Below, in pieces: positions 8,281 through 16,000 of a stretch of DNA of 18,415 nucleotides (positions within the stretch are counted from its first letter, which is position 1; each line of letters opens with the position of its first letter). The stretch is from the NCBI GenBank assembly GCA_937876195.1, contig CALEIK010000006.1, forward strand, positions 1 to 18,415, written 5' to 3'. The notes below the pieces were generated by a model. That model ran no database searches. It worked only from the letters and a program-made list of their open reading frames with translations, and had not been told where the DNA came from. The position numbers were made by a program, and so were the translations under genes. The stretch is from an uncultured Flavobacteriales bacterium. GTDB lineage: Bacteria; Bacteroidota; Bacteroidia; Flavobacteriales_D; Crocinitomicaceae.

Positions 8281-8335
8281 CTTCGACTGGGCTTATCGTT
8301 ACCTTCGACTTCGCTCAGTCAACGATAAGCCGAAG
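8281..8335. repeat. Nested intergenic inverted repeat (REP-like)
   Basis: Perfect 11-bp arms GGCTTATCGTT (8290-8300) and AACGATAAGCC (8321-8331) are flanked by a second outer pair CTTCG (8281-8285) and CGAAG (8331-8335). The 20-bp centre contains CTTCGACTTCGCTCAG, a word I associate with dispersed intergenic repeats in Bacteroidota genomes. Further CTTCGAC copies occur at 8251-8257 and 8281-8287. No T run follows on either strand, so it is not a classical terminator. Confidence 0.65.
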
Positions 8336-8339
8336 AGAC

Positions 8340-8393
8340 ATTAAGACACTTCAATAGAACAAGTCTTTAAATCTTGGCTCTTGAAGTCTTAAT
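8340..8393. repeat. Inverted and direct repeat beyond the stop of the membrane protein gene
   Basis: ATTAAGAC-AC-TTCAA (8340-8354) pairs with TTGAAGTCTTAAT (8381-8393) over 13 bp with a 2-nt bulge and a 26-nt loop. Overlapping it, AAGTCTTTAAATCTTG (8361-8376) recurs as AAGTCTTAATATCTTG (8384-8399) with 14 of 16 matches. The structure begins 9 bp after the minus-strand stop of the 8402-8920 gene and may protect or end that transcript, but it lacks a T tract. Confidence 0.5.
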
Positions 8394-8401
8394 ATCTTGC
8401 T

Positions 8402-8920
8402 TTACTTCGTCATCCAGTGTAAATTTCTGGAATACATGAAAACAAAGATTGCTGATAAAATCACATTAACAATCACCACAAAACTTGGAATATTTCCTGG
8501 CGAAACGTAAAGATAAGCACCTGCAATTGCTAGTAAATTGTAAACAATGTACAAGTGAAAGCCAACCTTAAAGCCCTTCCACATTTTTAAAGCAGAAAAC
8601 AAGCCAATCGCTACAGTAATAAGCGATACAATTGCTGCCATGTAGAAGTTATCGTTAATCTCTACGGTCATTCGTTCCAGTTTTTCCATGAAGTCGACAA
8701 AGGACGTCATACCTAGTTCCTGTAGACCGTTTACCGACTCTGCCATTTGCACCTTTGCCTCGAGCATAGCCTCTTCCGATTGCTTGCCCGTGATTACCAT
8801 ATTAAACAAGCCAGCTACTAGATTAAAACCAGTAGTTATAAATGTTAGAATACACAAAACCGTTAAAAAAGTAGGTCTTCGTTTGTTTTCTTCGTGTAGG
8901 GTGTCTAAAGTGTCTGTCAT
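8402..8920 (-). CDS. Small hypothetical membrane protein, four predicted transmembrane helices
   Basis: I do not recognise a named family for this 172-residue protein. A charged N-terminus (MTDTLDTLHEENKRRP) precedes a first hydrophobic helix (about 17-41). A mostly acidic, amphipathic stretch (about 45-90, rich in Glu and Met) follows, then three more helices at about 92-112, 119-139 and 145-164, and a short tail. With two Arg and one Lys before helix 1, the N-terminus is probably cytoplasmic. The 45-90 segment would then be an extracytoplasmic loop that could form a coiled coil. The phrase RPTFLTVLCILTF near the start resembles the opening of several uncharacterised Flavobacteriales membrane proteins, from memory. 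The gene lies 51 bp after hutH without an intervening terminator, so it may be cotranscribed. No function can be assigned. Confidence 0.8.
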   Translation of the reverse strand: MTDTLDTLHEENKRRPTFLTVLCILTFITTGFNLVAGLFNMVITGKQSEEAMLEAKVQMAESVNGLQELGMTSFVDFMEKLERMTVEINDNFYMAAIVSLITVAIGLFSALKMWKGFKVGFHLYIVYNLLAIAGAYLYVSPGNIPSFVVIVNVILSAIFVFMYSRNLHWMTK

Positions 8921-8971
8921 ATTGATTGGTTTTTTAGGTAAATATACAAGGAACTTTTAAAATTTGAATCA

Positions 8972-10453
8972 CTAAAATTCATGCATTACAAACCACTTGC
9001 TTTTTTCAATCAGCGGATGCATGTAACAATCCTCGTTGACAAATGGAACGTGCTTACGGTAGTTTTTACGTAGTTTTTCAATTATTTCTGAGCTTTTCTC
9101 CTTTCTGAAATCCATTGCTTGCGCGGCGTTGAGAATTTCTATTCCCTGAATCGTGTAACAATTCTGAATGATTCTGTACAGCTTTGTCGCTGCATTTGCT
9201 CCCATGCTCACATGATCTTCCTGGCCATTGCTAGAGTCAATCGTATCGACACTTGCAGGTGTGCAGAGCTGTTTGTTTTGACTTACAATTGAAGCTGCTG
9301 TGTATTGTGGAATCATAAATCCTGAGTTCAATCCTGGTTCAGCGACTAGAAATGCAGGTAATTCCCGTTGTCCCGAAATCAATTTATAAACTCTGCGCTC
9401 AGAAATACTTCCCAATTCAGCCATAGCAATTGCAAGGAAATCCATCGCCAATGCCAACGGTTGTCCGTGAAAATTCCCAGCGGAAACAACATCATCTTCT
9501 TCGTAAAATACAGTTGGATTGTCTGTAACCGCATTCATTTCGCGTTCTACAATTTGCTGGCAATAATCGAGGGTGTCTTTGGATGCTCCATGCACCTGAG
9601 GAATGCAACGAAACGAGTAAGGATCTTGCACATGTGCTTTGGAGCGAGCAATCATTTCGCTTCCGTCCAGCAATTCGCGCATTTTTTCAGCAGTTTGGAT
9701 TTGTCCTACCTGGTTGCGAATTTCGTTCACATTCGCTTGAAAAGGGTTCAGTCGCCCGTCATAGGCTTCGAGCGAAAGAGCACCAATCAAATTGAATTGA
9801 TTCCAGAGTTTCAATCCATTCGAAACGGCATATGACGCATACGCGCACATAAATTGGGTTCCATTAAGCAATGCCAATCCTTCTTTTGACCTTAATATAA
9901 TTGGGTCCAGATTGAATTTTGTCAAAAATTCCGAAGAAGTTACTTTTTTATTTTCCATGTACACTTCCCCTTCGCCAAGCAATGGAAGTGACAAATGTGC
10001 CAATGGCGCTAAATCACCCGATGCACCTAGACTTCCTTGCTGATAGACCACCGGTAAAACATTATTGTTGTACATGAAAAGCAGACGTTCAACCGTTGCT
10101 AATTGCGCTCCAGAGTTACCATGAGATAGACCCAACGCTTTTAGCAGCAACATGCGTTTTACAATATGCTGAGGGACTTCCTCCCCTGTTCCACATGCAT
10201 GTGAAAGCACCAAGTTTCGTTGTAACTGCTCCAAGTCCACACGTGAAATTGCAGTATTACACAAGGATCCAAATCCAGTGTTTACTCCGTAAATTAGTTG
10301 ATCCGAATTTCTTACTTTTTCATCGAGGTAGGCACGGCATTTTTCAATTTCGTTCTTAGCATTCTCTGCCAATCGCACCTCCATATTCGAAGCAATAATT
10401 CCCTCCAATGTTGCAAGTGCAACCCATTCATTGTTTATTTCGTGATGCGCCAT
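8972..10453 (-). CDS. hutH: Histidine ammonia-lyase
   Basis: HutH removes ammonia from L-histidine to give urocanate, the first step of histidine catabolism, in the cytoplasm. The 493-residue length fits the family. The autocatalytic MIO cofactor would form from A144-S145-G146 in GSLGASGDLAPLAH. Other active-site elements visible are Y55 in IYGVNTGFG, N197 and Q200 in LLNGTQ, and the QDPYSFRCIPQVHG segment (276-289). Substrate specificity toward histidine is supported by S84-H85 in NLVLSHACGTG, where tyrosine ammonia-lyases carry a different residue pair. The gene starts 5 bp after hisS on the same strand, so the two are almost certainly cotranscribed. hutU, hutI and hutG are not in the window. 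Confidence 0.94.
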   Translation of the reverse strand: MAHHEINNEWVALATLEGIIASNMEVRLAENAKNEIEKCRAYLDEKVRNSDQLIYGVNTGFGSLCNTAISRVDLEQLQRNLVLSHACGTGEEVPQHIVKRMLLLKALGLSHGNSGAQLATVERLLFMYNNNVLPVVYQQGSLGASGDLAPLAHLSLPLLGEGEVYMENKKVTSSEFLTKFNLDPIILRSKEGLALLNGTQFMCAYASYAVSNGLKLWNQFNLIGALSLEAYDGRLNPFQANVNEIRNQVGQIQTAEKMRELLDGSEMIARSKAHVQDPYSFRCIPQVHGASKDTLDYCQQIVEREMNAVTDNPTVFYEEDDVVSAGNFHGQPLALAMDFLAIAMAELGSISERRVYKLISGQRELPAFLVAEPGLNSGFMIPQYTAASIVSQNKQLCTPASVDTIDSSNGQEDHVSMGANAATKLYRIIQNCYTIQGIEILNAAQAMDFRKEKSSEIIEKLRKNYRKHVPFVNEDCYMHPLIEKSKWFVMHEF

Positions 10454-10458
10454 GCGTT

Positions 10459-11826
10459 TTACTTCAGATGTTTGATTAATTCAATCAAAGTCGCTTCTAC
10501 CTGTTCGCCAGATTCCATGTTCTTTAACTGAATGATTCCTTTATTTATCTCGTCCTGCCCAACTAATGCGATGTTCTTAACTCCGCGATCGTTGGCGTAC
10601 TTCATTTGCTTTTTCATTTTTGCATCTGTCGGATAGATTTCGCTCGAAATTCCTGCAGCGCGGGTTTCTTTGACGAGTTGTTGGCAATGTTTTGCTTCTG
10701 CTTCACCAAAGTTAATGAACAGCAATTCAAGGCGATTATCTACTGTTTGCGGAAAAAGTTCCAACTCCGTAAGCACATCATAAATTCGATCTGCGCCAAA
10801 AGAAATTCCCACACCAGACATGTCTGACATTCCGAAAACACCTGTTAAGTCATCATAGCGACCACCTCCGCAGATACTTCCCATGTTCACACCGTTTGCT
10901 TTGACTTCAAAAATGGCACCGGTGTAATAATTGAGACCACGTGCTAATGTCACATCAAACTCAATTTTCGCTTGCTTCAAGCCAAGTTCTTTGACTGTCG
11001 TGAAAACATAATTCAACTCTTCAATTCCCTTCAATCCAATTTCGCTGGTCGATAAAAAAGTGTGCATCTGAGCAAGTCGACTTTCAGTGTCACCAGAAAT
11101 CTCAAACAACGGTGTGATCTTCTCCAAAGCAGCGTCAGAGACACCTTTTTCCTTCAATTCTTTAGTCACACCATCGACACCAATTTTATCAAGTTTATCG
11201 ATGGCTACTGTGACGGCAATCAATTTATCCGTTTCACCGCTCACCTCTGCAATGCCCGATAATATTTTTCTATTGTTGATTTTAATCGTGAAGTCCGGAA
11301 TTCCAAGGTTGAATAGCACCTCATCAAACAACTGGACAAAATCCACTTCGTACATGAGTGAATCACTGCCTACAGCATCTGCGTCGCATTGATAAAATTC
11401 CTGGTACCTTCCATGTTGCGGTCTGTCCGCGCGCCAAACTGGTTGAATTTGGTAACGTTTGAAAGGAAAGGATAAGTCATTTTGGTGTTGAACGACGAAA
11501 CGTGCAAAGGGCACCGTTAAATCATAACGCAAGGCTTTTTCAGCCAAAGAATTGGAAAAACGCGCTAAATTTCCTTCTGCCAGTGCGTCTAAATCAGCCT
11601 TCTTTACCTTTTCTCCTGAATTTAATATCTTAAAAATCAATCGATCACCTTCTTCTCCATACTTTCCTAGTAAGGTGGAAGAAAGTTCAAAAGAAGGAGT
11701 TTCGATAGGTGAAAATCCATACGTTTCAAATGAACGACGAATTACATCGAAAATATAGTTTCTTTTAGCTACTTCTGCAGGAAGAAAATCTCTTGTACCT
11801 TTTGGTATAGAAGGTTTTTGTGCCAT
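10459..11826 (-). CDS. hisS: Histidine--tRNA ligase (histidyl-tRNA synthetase)
   Basis: HisS attaches histidine to tRNA-His using ATP. The 455-residue class II synthetase shows the N-terminal PKGTRDFLP (8-16) and motif 1 (around SFETYGFSPIETPSFE, 32-47). Motif 2 is RADRPQHGRYQEFYQCDAD (132-150), followed by the histidine-specific ARGLNYYTG (295-303), CGGGRYDDL (319-327) and motif 3 GVGISFGADRI (338-348). The C-terminal anticodon-binding domain spans about 365-455. All catalytic motifs are present. The gene is 86 bp downstream of the amidohydrolase gene and 5 bp upstream of hutH, coupling histidine charging and breakdown on one transcript. It could be read from the promoter at 12982-13013 or from a weaker one just upstream of its own start. 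Confidence 0.96.
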   Translation of the reverse strand: MAQKPSIPKGTRDFLPAEVAKRNYIFDVIRRSFETYGFSPIETPSFELSSTLLGKYGEEGDRLIFKILNSGEKVKKADLDALAEGNLARFSNSLAEKALRYDLTVPFARFVVQHQNDLSFPFKRYQIQPVWRADRPQHGRYQEFYQCDADAVGSDSLMYEVDFVQLFDEVLFNLGIPDFTIKINNRKILSGIAEVSGETDKLIAVTVAIDKLDKIGVDGVTKELKEKGVSDAALEKITPLFEISGDTESRLAQMHTFLSTSEIGLKGIEELNYVFTTVKELGLKQAKIEFDVTLARGLNYYTGAIFEVKANGVNMGSICGGGRYDDLTGVFGMSDMSGVGISFGADRIYDVLTELELFPQTVDNRLELLFINFGEAEAKHCQQLVKETRAAGISSEIYPTDAKMKKQMKYANDRGVKNIALVGQDEINKGIIQLKNMESGEQVEATLIELIKHLK

Positions 11827-11845
11827 TTACGCTTGTTTATGGCGA

Positions 11846-11853
11846 TAAAGATA
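11846..11853 (-). promoter_or_regulatory. Weak candidate -7 element for hisS
   Basis: TATCTTTA on the minus strand matches TAnnTTTG except at the last base and lies 19 bp upstream of the hisS ATG. No TTG sits at the right distance upstream. It could give hisS-hutH some transcription independent of the amidohydrolase gene, but the match is imperfect. Confidence 0.25.
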
Positions 11854-11912
11854 ATAATTAGAGTTGAAACTGGTGATTGAAGTAGAAAACAGCGTCGAAA
11901 GCCCTCGCTTAA

Positions 11913-12953
11913 TTACAAAGTATCCTTCCCTAGCCATCTTAGTACATTGTCGTACCAAATTTCGTTGGATTCCTGCTGTGTAAGAATGTTCGCTTCCACG
12001 GCAAAATCAATCACTCGACCTGGATACGAGTTTCGAACTCCTTCCATTTCACCCAATGGATAAGGATCGTCCAGTCCAGCAACTATTTGACTGGAGCCTA
12101 CTCGGATTTTTAGCAATTGAAGTGTGTAAGAATCATGCACAAGTGTATCAAAAAACAGGTTCTTATGCCCCAATGAACAGCGTGGGTCATTTGTATCAGT
12201 GAATAAATCTGGACGACCGTCAAAGCCTTGAAGTCTTCTGCCGTAGTTTGCCTGACCAAGCATGCATCCATGCGCGAAACAGGTACGAATGTTCGGAAAG
12301 CGATTCACAAAATCTTTCAGTGCAAATAAGTGCAGGGTGTCAGCCGTTTGTGCCATCATCCATACCAGGTGAAAACGCCAGTATTCATCTTTCAATTTCA
12401 CCATCTTCTCTGCATCGTATGGATGTAATTCAATCGCTAATCCATAGTGATTTGCCAATTCAAAAATTGGAATGGTGCTCTCGTCAACAACGGAAAGCCA
12501 TTCTTCGTTTTCATTGAGAAAATGTGTAGGTAAACACAATAGTTTCATGTTGAGCACTGTGACGCAACGCTCAATTTCCTTAAGCGCATCCTCGACGAAC
12601 AATGGCTGAACGACAAAACCACATGTAAATTTATCAGGTCGACGCAATTGAACACTTGCATTGAAATCATTTTGCCACCGAATCGCATCGTATGCATCCT
12701 GTCGACTCCAGCCATTGCAATACAATTGAGAAAGATTTAACATTACCCCATGATCGATCTTGTACTTGTCCATCCATTCAATTTTCTCATTGAAGAAAAA
12801 ACTAGCATCTGTGATAGGGCGTGCCCAATCTCCTTGTCGCATAAACCTTTTATCATCATCAATCCAAAACAGTTTTTTATCCCGCATAAATTTTGGGATT
12901 TCGTTTGGTTCTGGGAGCACGTGTCCGTGTCCATTGATTTTAATGTTCCTCAT
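11913..12953 (-). CDS. Amidohydrolase 2 family protein, probable ACMSD-like decarboxylase
   Basis: The 346-residue protein is a TIM-barrel metal enzyme of the amidohydrolase-related family. Putative metal ligands are H9 and H11 (INGHGHVLP), H177 (ELHPYD) and D295 (GLDDPYPLGE), with H228 (CFAHG) as catalytic histidine. This set, plus R239 and R45 (WARPIT), matches almost position for position what I recall of Pseudomonas fluorescens 2-amino-3-carboxymuconate-6-semialdehyde decarboxylase (ACMSD; H9, H11, H177, D294, H228, R51, R239). ACMSD diverts the tryptophan-derived kynurenine/3-hydroxyanthranilate pathway away from NAD synthesis by decarboxylation. No other kynurenine-pathway gene is in the window, so another carboxylate substrate is possible. 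A match to the phylum promoter lies 29-60 bp upstream of the ATG. The gene is the first of the series leading into hisS and hutH. Confidence 0.82.
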   Translation of the reverse strand: MRNIKINGHGHVLPEPNEIPKFMRDKKLFWIDDDKRFMRQGDWARPITDASFFFNEKIEWMDKYKIDHGVMLNLSQLYCNGWSRQDAYDAIRWQNDFNASVQLRRPDKFTCGFVVQPLFVEDALKEIERCVTVLNMKLLCLPTHFLNENEEWLSVVDESTIPIFELANHYGLAIELHPYDAEKMVKLKDEYWRFHLVWMMAQTADTLHLFALKDFVNRFPNIRTCFAHGCMLGQANYGRRLQGFDGRPDLFTDTNDPRCSLGHKNLFFDTLVHDSYTLQLLKIRVGSSQIVAGLDDPYPLGEMEGVRNSYPGRVIDFAVEANILTQQESNEIWYDNVLRWLGKDTL

Positions 12954-12981
12954 GAATTTCGTCCGTTGTAATATCCTACTT

Positions 12982-13013
12982 CAAAAATACGAAAAGCATT
13001 GAAACAGCAGCAA
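12982..13013 (-). promoter_or_regulatory. Promoter of the amidohydrolase / hisS / hutH run
   Basis: On the minus strand TTG (complement of 13011-13013), a 21-bp spacer and TATTTTTG (complement of 12982-12989) match the Bacteroidota consensus. The site lies between the terminator of the giant gene and the amidohydrolase ATG at 12953, with an expected leader of about 20-25 nt. Confidence 0.65.
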
Positions 13014-13018
13014 GAAAC

Positions 13019-13045
13019 AAAAAAGGGCATTTCGAAAAATGCCCT
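13019..13045 (-). terminator. Rho-independent terminator of the giant surface-protein gene
   Basis: A 9-bp perfect stem (13024-13032 with 13037-13045; arm AGGGCATTT on the + strand) has a 4-nt loop. On the minus strand it is followed by a T run (complement of 13019-13024, then GTTTC). It begins 22 bp after the stop codon of the giant gene and separates that gene from the amidohydrolase unit. Confidence 0.85.
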
Positions 13046-13067
13046 CTCAATGATTAAATCAGCCTGC

Positions 13068-16000
13068 TTAGTTTCGCATGACTCTTTTTCTATGCGTAGA
13101 ATTCTCGCTTTCTATTTCCAAATTGTAGACTCCGTAAGCATATTCTAACATATTAATTTGAATCGTGTTCTGATTAAGATTCGTTAAATGCTCAATCAAT
13201 CTACCCGCCGCATCGAACACTTTAATCGATTCAATCTTGGAAGACTCCGAAGTGATGTTTAACACGCCAAAAGTAGGATTAGGATATACAGAGATAATGT
13301 CATTCGCTAACTCATCAAGACCTGCACAATCGTCCACGGTTACATCAGATGTTGCAGTGTTCTCACAACCATTCGTATCAACATACGTGTATGATAAAGT
13401 ATGAACTCCGACTCCTGCGGTACCTGGATCAAAGGTACTACCTATTACACCTGGACCTGAATAAACACCACCTGCAGGAGAACCTTCTGTGAGTACAATT
13501 GAATCATGATAAACACAGTGCGTTGACGTTGTTGGAATAAAGCTAACTGTCGGAAGCGGATTTACTGTTACTGTCATCGGTGCGGAGATTGTAGAACACC
13601 CATTTCCATCTGTGTAAGTTACCGTATAGTCGTCACTCGAAGAAGCAGTTATACTATCAGTAGACGCTCCAGTTGACCACATGTTTCCAGTTGGTTCGGA
13701 AGAAGTCAATACTACATCATCGCCATCACAGAAGGTCGTTGGTCCACTTGCAGTAATTGTCGGTGCTGGTGGATTTGGATTCACCACAACAGCTATTCCT
13801 GAAGTCGTTGCAGAACATCCATTGCCATCAGTAAAGGTAACAGTATAGATTCCTGCTGTTGAAACTACAGTACTGTTGTTTGTTTCACCATTCGACCATA
13901 CATTTCCAGTTGGTTCAGAAGATGTCAAGGTTACATCATCGCCATCACAAATTGTGGTAGAACCACTTGTTGTAATTATTGGAGCTGTTGGACTCGCATT
14001 TACTGTAACTGCTATTGGAGTAGAAACCGCTGAACATCCATTTGGAGCTGTATAAGTTACGCTATATGACCCCGAAGAAGTAACCATGATAGTTTGTGCA
14101 CCAGAACCAGTGGTCCACATATTTCCAGATGGTTCAGAAGATGTTAAATCAACCGAGCCTCCCGCACAGAACGTTGTTGAACCACTTTGAGTAATCGTCG
14201 GAGCGGCAGGTGTTGAATTTACAGTGACACTGACGGGCGCTGCATTCGAAAAACAACCATTCGCATCCAAGTGGATGACGTTGTAAAAACCACTTGTGGT
14301 TACAGTAATTGATTGAGTGGTTTCCGTTGTAGACCAAATAATTCCTGTTGCTTGCGATGAAGTCAAAACAACCGAATCACCGTCGCAGAATGTTGTCGGT
14401 CCACTTGGAGTAATCGTTGGTGCTGGTGGATTCGGATTTACCGTAACAGTCACTGGTGCCGATGTTGCTGAGCATCCGTTAACCGCTGTATACGTCACCG
14501 TGTAACTTCCCGAAGTCGTTACCGAAATCGTTTGAGTTGTCTCTCCTGATGACCACAAGATGTTACTTGGCTCTGACGAAGTCAAATCAACAGATCCTCC
14601 TTCGCAGAATGTTGTTGAACCACTCGTTGTGATGGTAGGTGCAGCAGGTGTTGGATTTACTGTAACATTGACAGGTACTCCATTCGCAAAACAACCATTC
14701 GCATCCATGTACATTACATTGTAAAAACCGCTGGTTGTTACCGTGATGGATTGGGTATTTTCTGTTGTTGACCATATAATCCCTGTAGCTTGCGACGAAG
14801 TCAAAATAACCGAATCACCGTTGCAGAATGTTGTCGGTCCACTTGCCGTAATAATTGGTGTAGGAGGTGCTGGATTCACGGTCACATTCGTCGTTGCTGA
14901 CGTTGCCGAACATCCGTTACCATCTGTGTATGTCACTGAATAACTTCCTGAAGTTGTTACAGATATCATTTGCGTTGTCTCTCCAGTTGACCATAAGTTG
15001 CCACTCGCTTGTGACGATGTTAAGTTCACCGATCCTCCTTCACAGAATGTTGTTGTTCCACTTGATGTGATGGTTGGTGGTGCAGGAGACGTGTTGACAG
15101 TGACGTTCGTTGTTGCCGACGTCGCTGAACATCCATTGCCGTCAGTGTAGGTTACTGAATAACTTCCTGAAGTTGTTACAGTTATCATTTGGGTAGTTTC
15201 ACCCGTTGACCAAAGATTGCCACTTGCTTGTGACGAAGTCAAATCAACCGATCCTCCATCGCAGAGCGTTGTCGATCCACTTGGTGTGATGATTGGTGTT
15301 GCAGGCGTTGGGTTCACTGTAACATTCGTGGTTGCCGATGTCGCTGAACATCCGTTGCCATCTGTGAACGTCACTGAATAACTACCAGAAGTCGTTACAG
15401 TTATCATTTGCGTTGTTTCACCAGTTGACCATAGATTTCCACTCGCTTGTGACGACGTCAAATCAACCGAACCTCCGTCGCAGAAAGTAGTTGCTCCACT
15501 TTGTGTAATCGTTGGTGTTGCTGGGGTTGGATTAACAGTGAGATTCGTAGTTGCCGATGTCGCTGAACATCCATTTCCATCAGTAAAGGTCACTGAATAG
15601 CTTCCTGAAGTCGTTACAGAAATCATTTGAGTTGTTTCACCTGTTGACCATAAGTTGCCACTTGCTTGTGATGAAGTCAAATCAACTGATCCACCATCAC
15701 ATATCGTTGTTGATCCGCTTGGTGTAATAATCGGTGTTGCCGGCGTTGGATTAACAGTAACATTCGTTGTAGCCGATGTCGCTGAACATCCATTTCCATC
15801 GGTAAACGTCACAGAATAACTTCCAGAAATTGTTACAGAAATCATTTGCGTTGTTTCACCCGTTGACCACAGATTACCACTCGCTTGGGACGATGTTAAA
15901 TCAACTGATCCACCGTCGCAGAACGTTGTTGATCCACTTGGTGTAATCGTTGGCGCGGAAGGAGTTGGGTTTACAGTCACATTCGTTGTTGCCGATGTCG

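Noticed and set aside
8281..8335. Terminator for the membrane protein gene
   Set aside because: The stem is strong, but neither strand has a T run after it, and the nested CTTCGAC words fit a dispersed intergenic repeat better.
9368..9835. 155-codon + strand open frame antisense to hutH
   Set aside because: It lies entirely within the well-supported hutH gene, and its translation shows no recognisable domain and an unnatural composition.
8972..12953. A complete hut (histidine utilisation) operon or complete kynurenine operon
   Set aside because: Only hutH and one ACMSD-like gene are present. No urocanase, imidazolonepropionase, kynureninase or dioxygenase gene is in the window.
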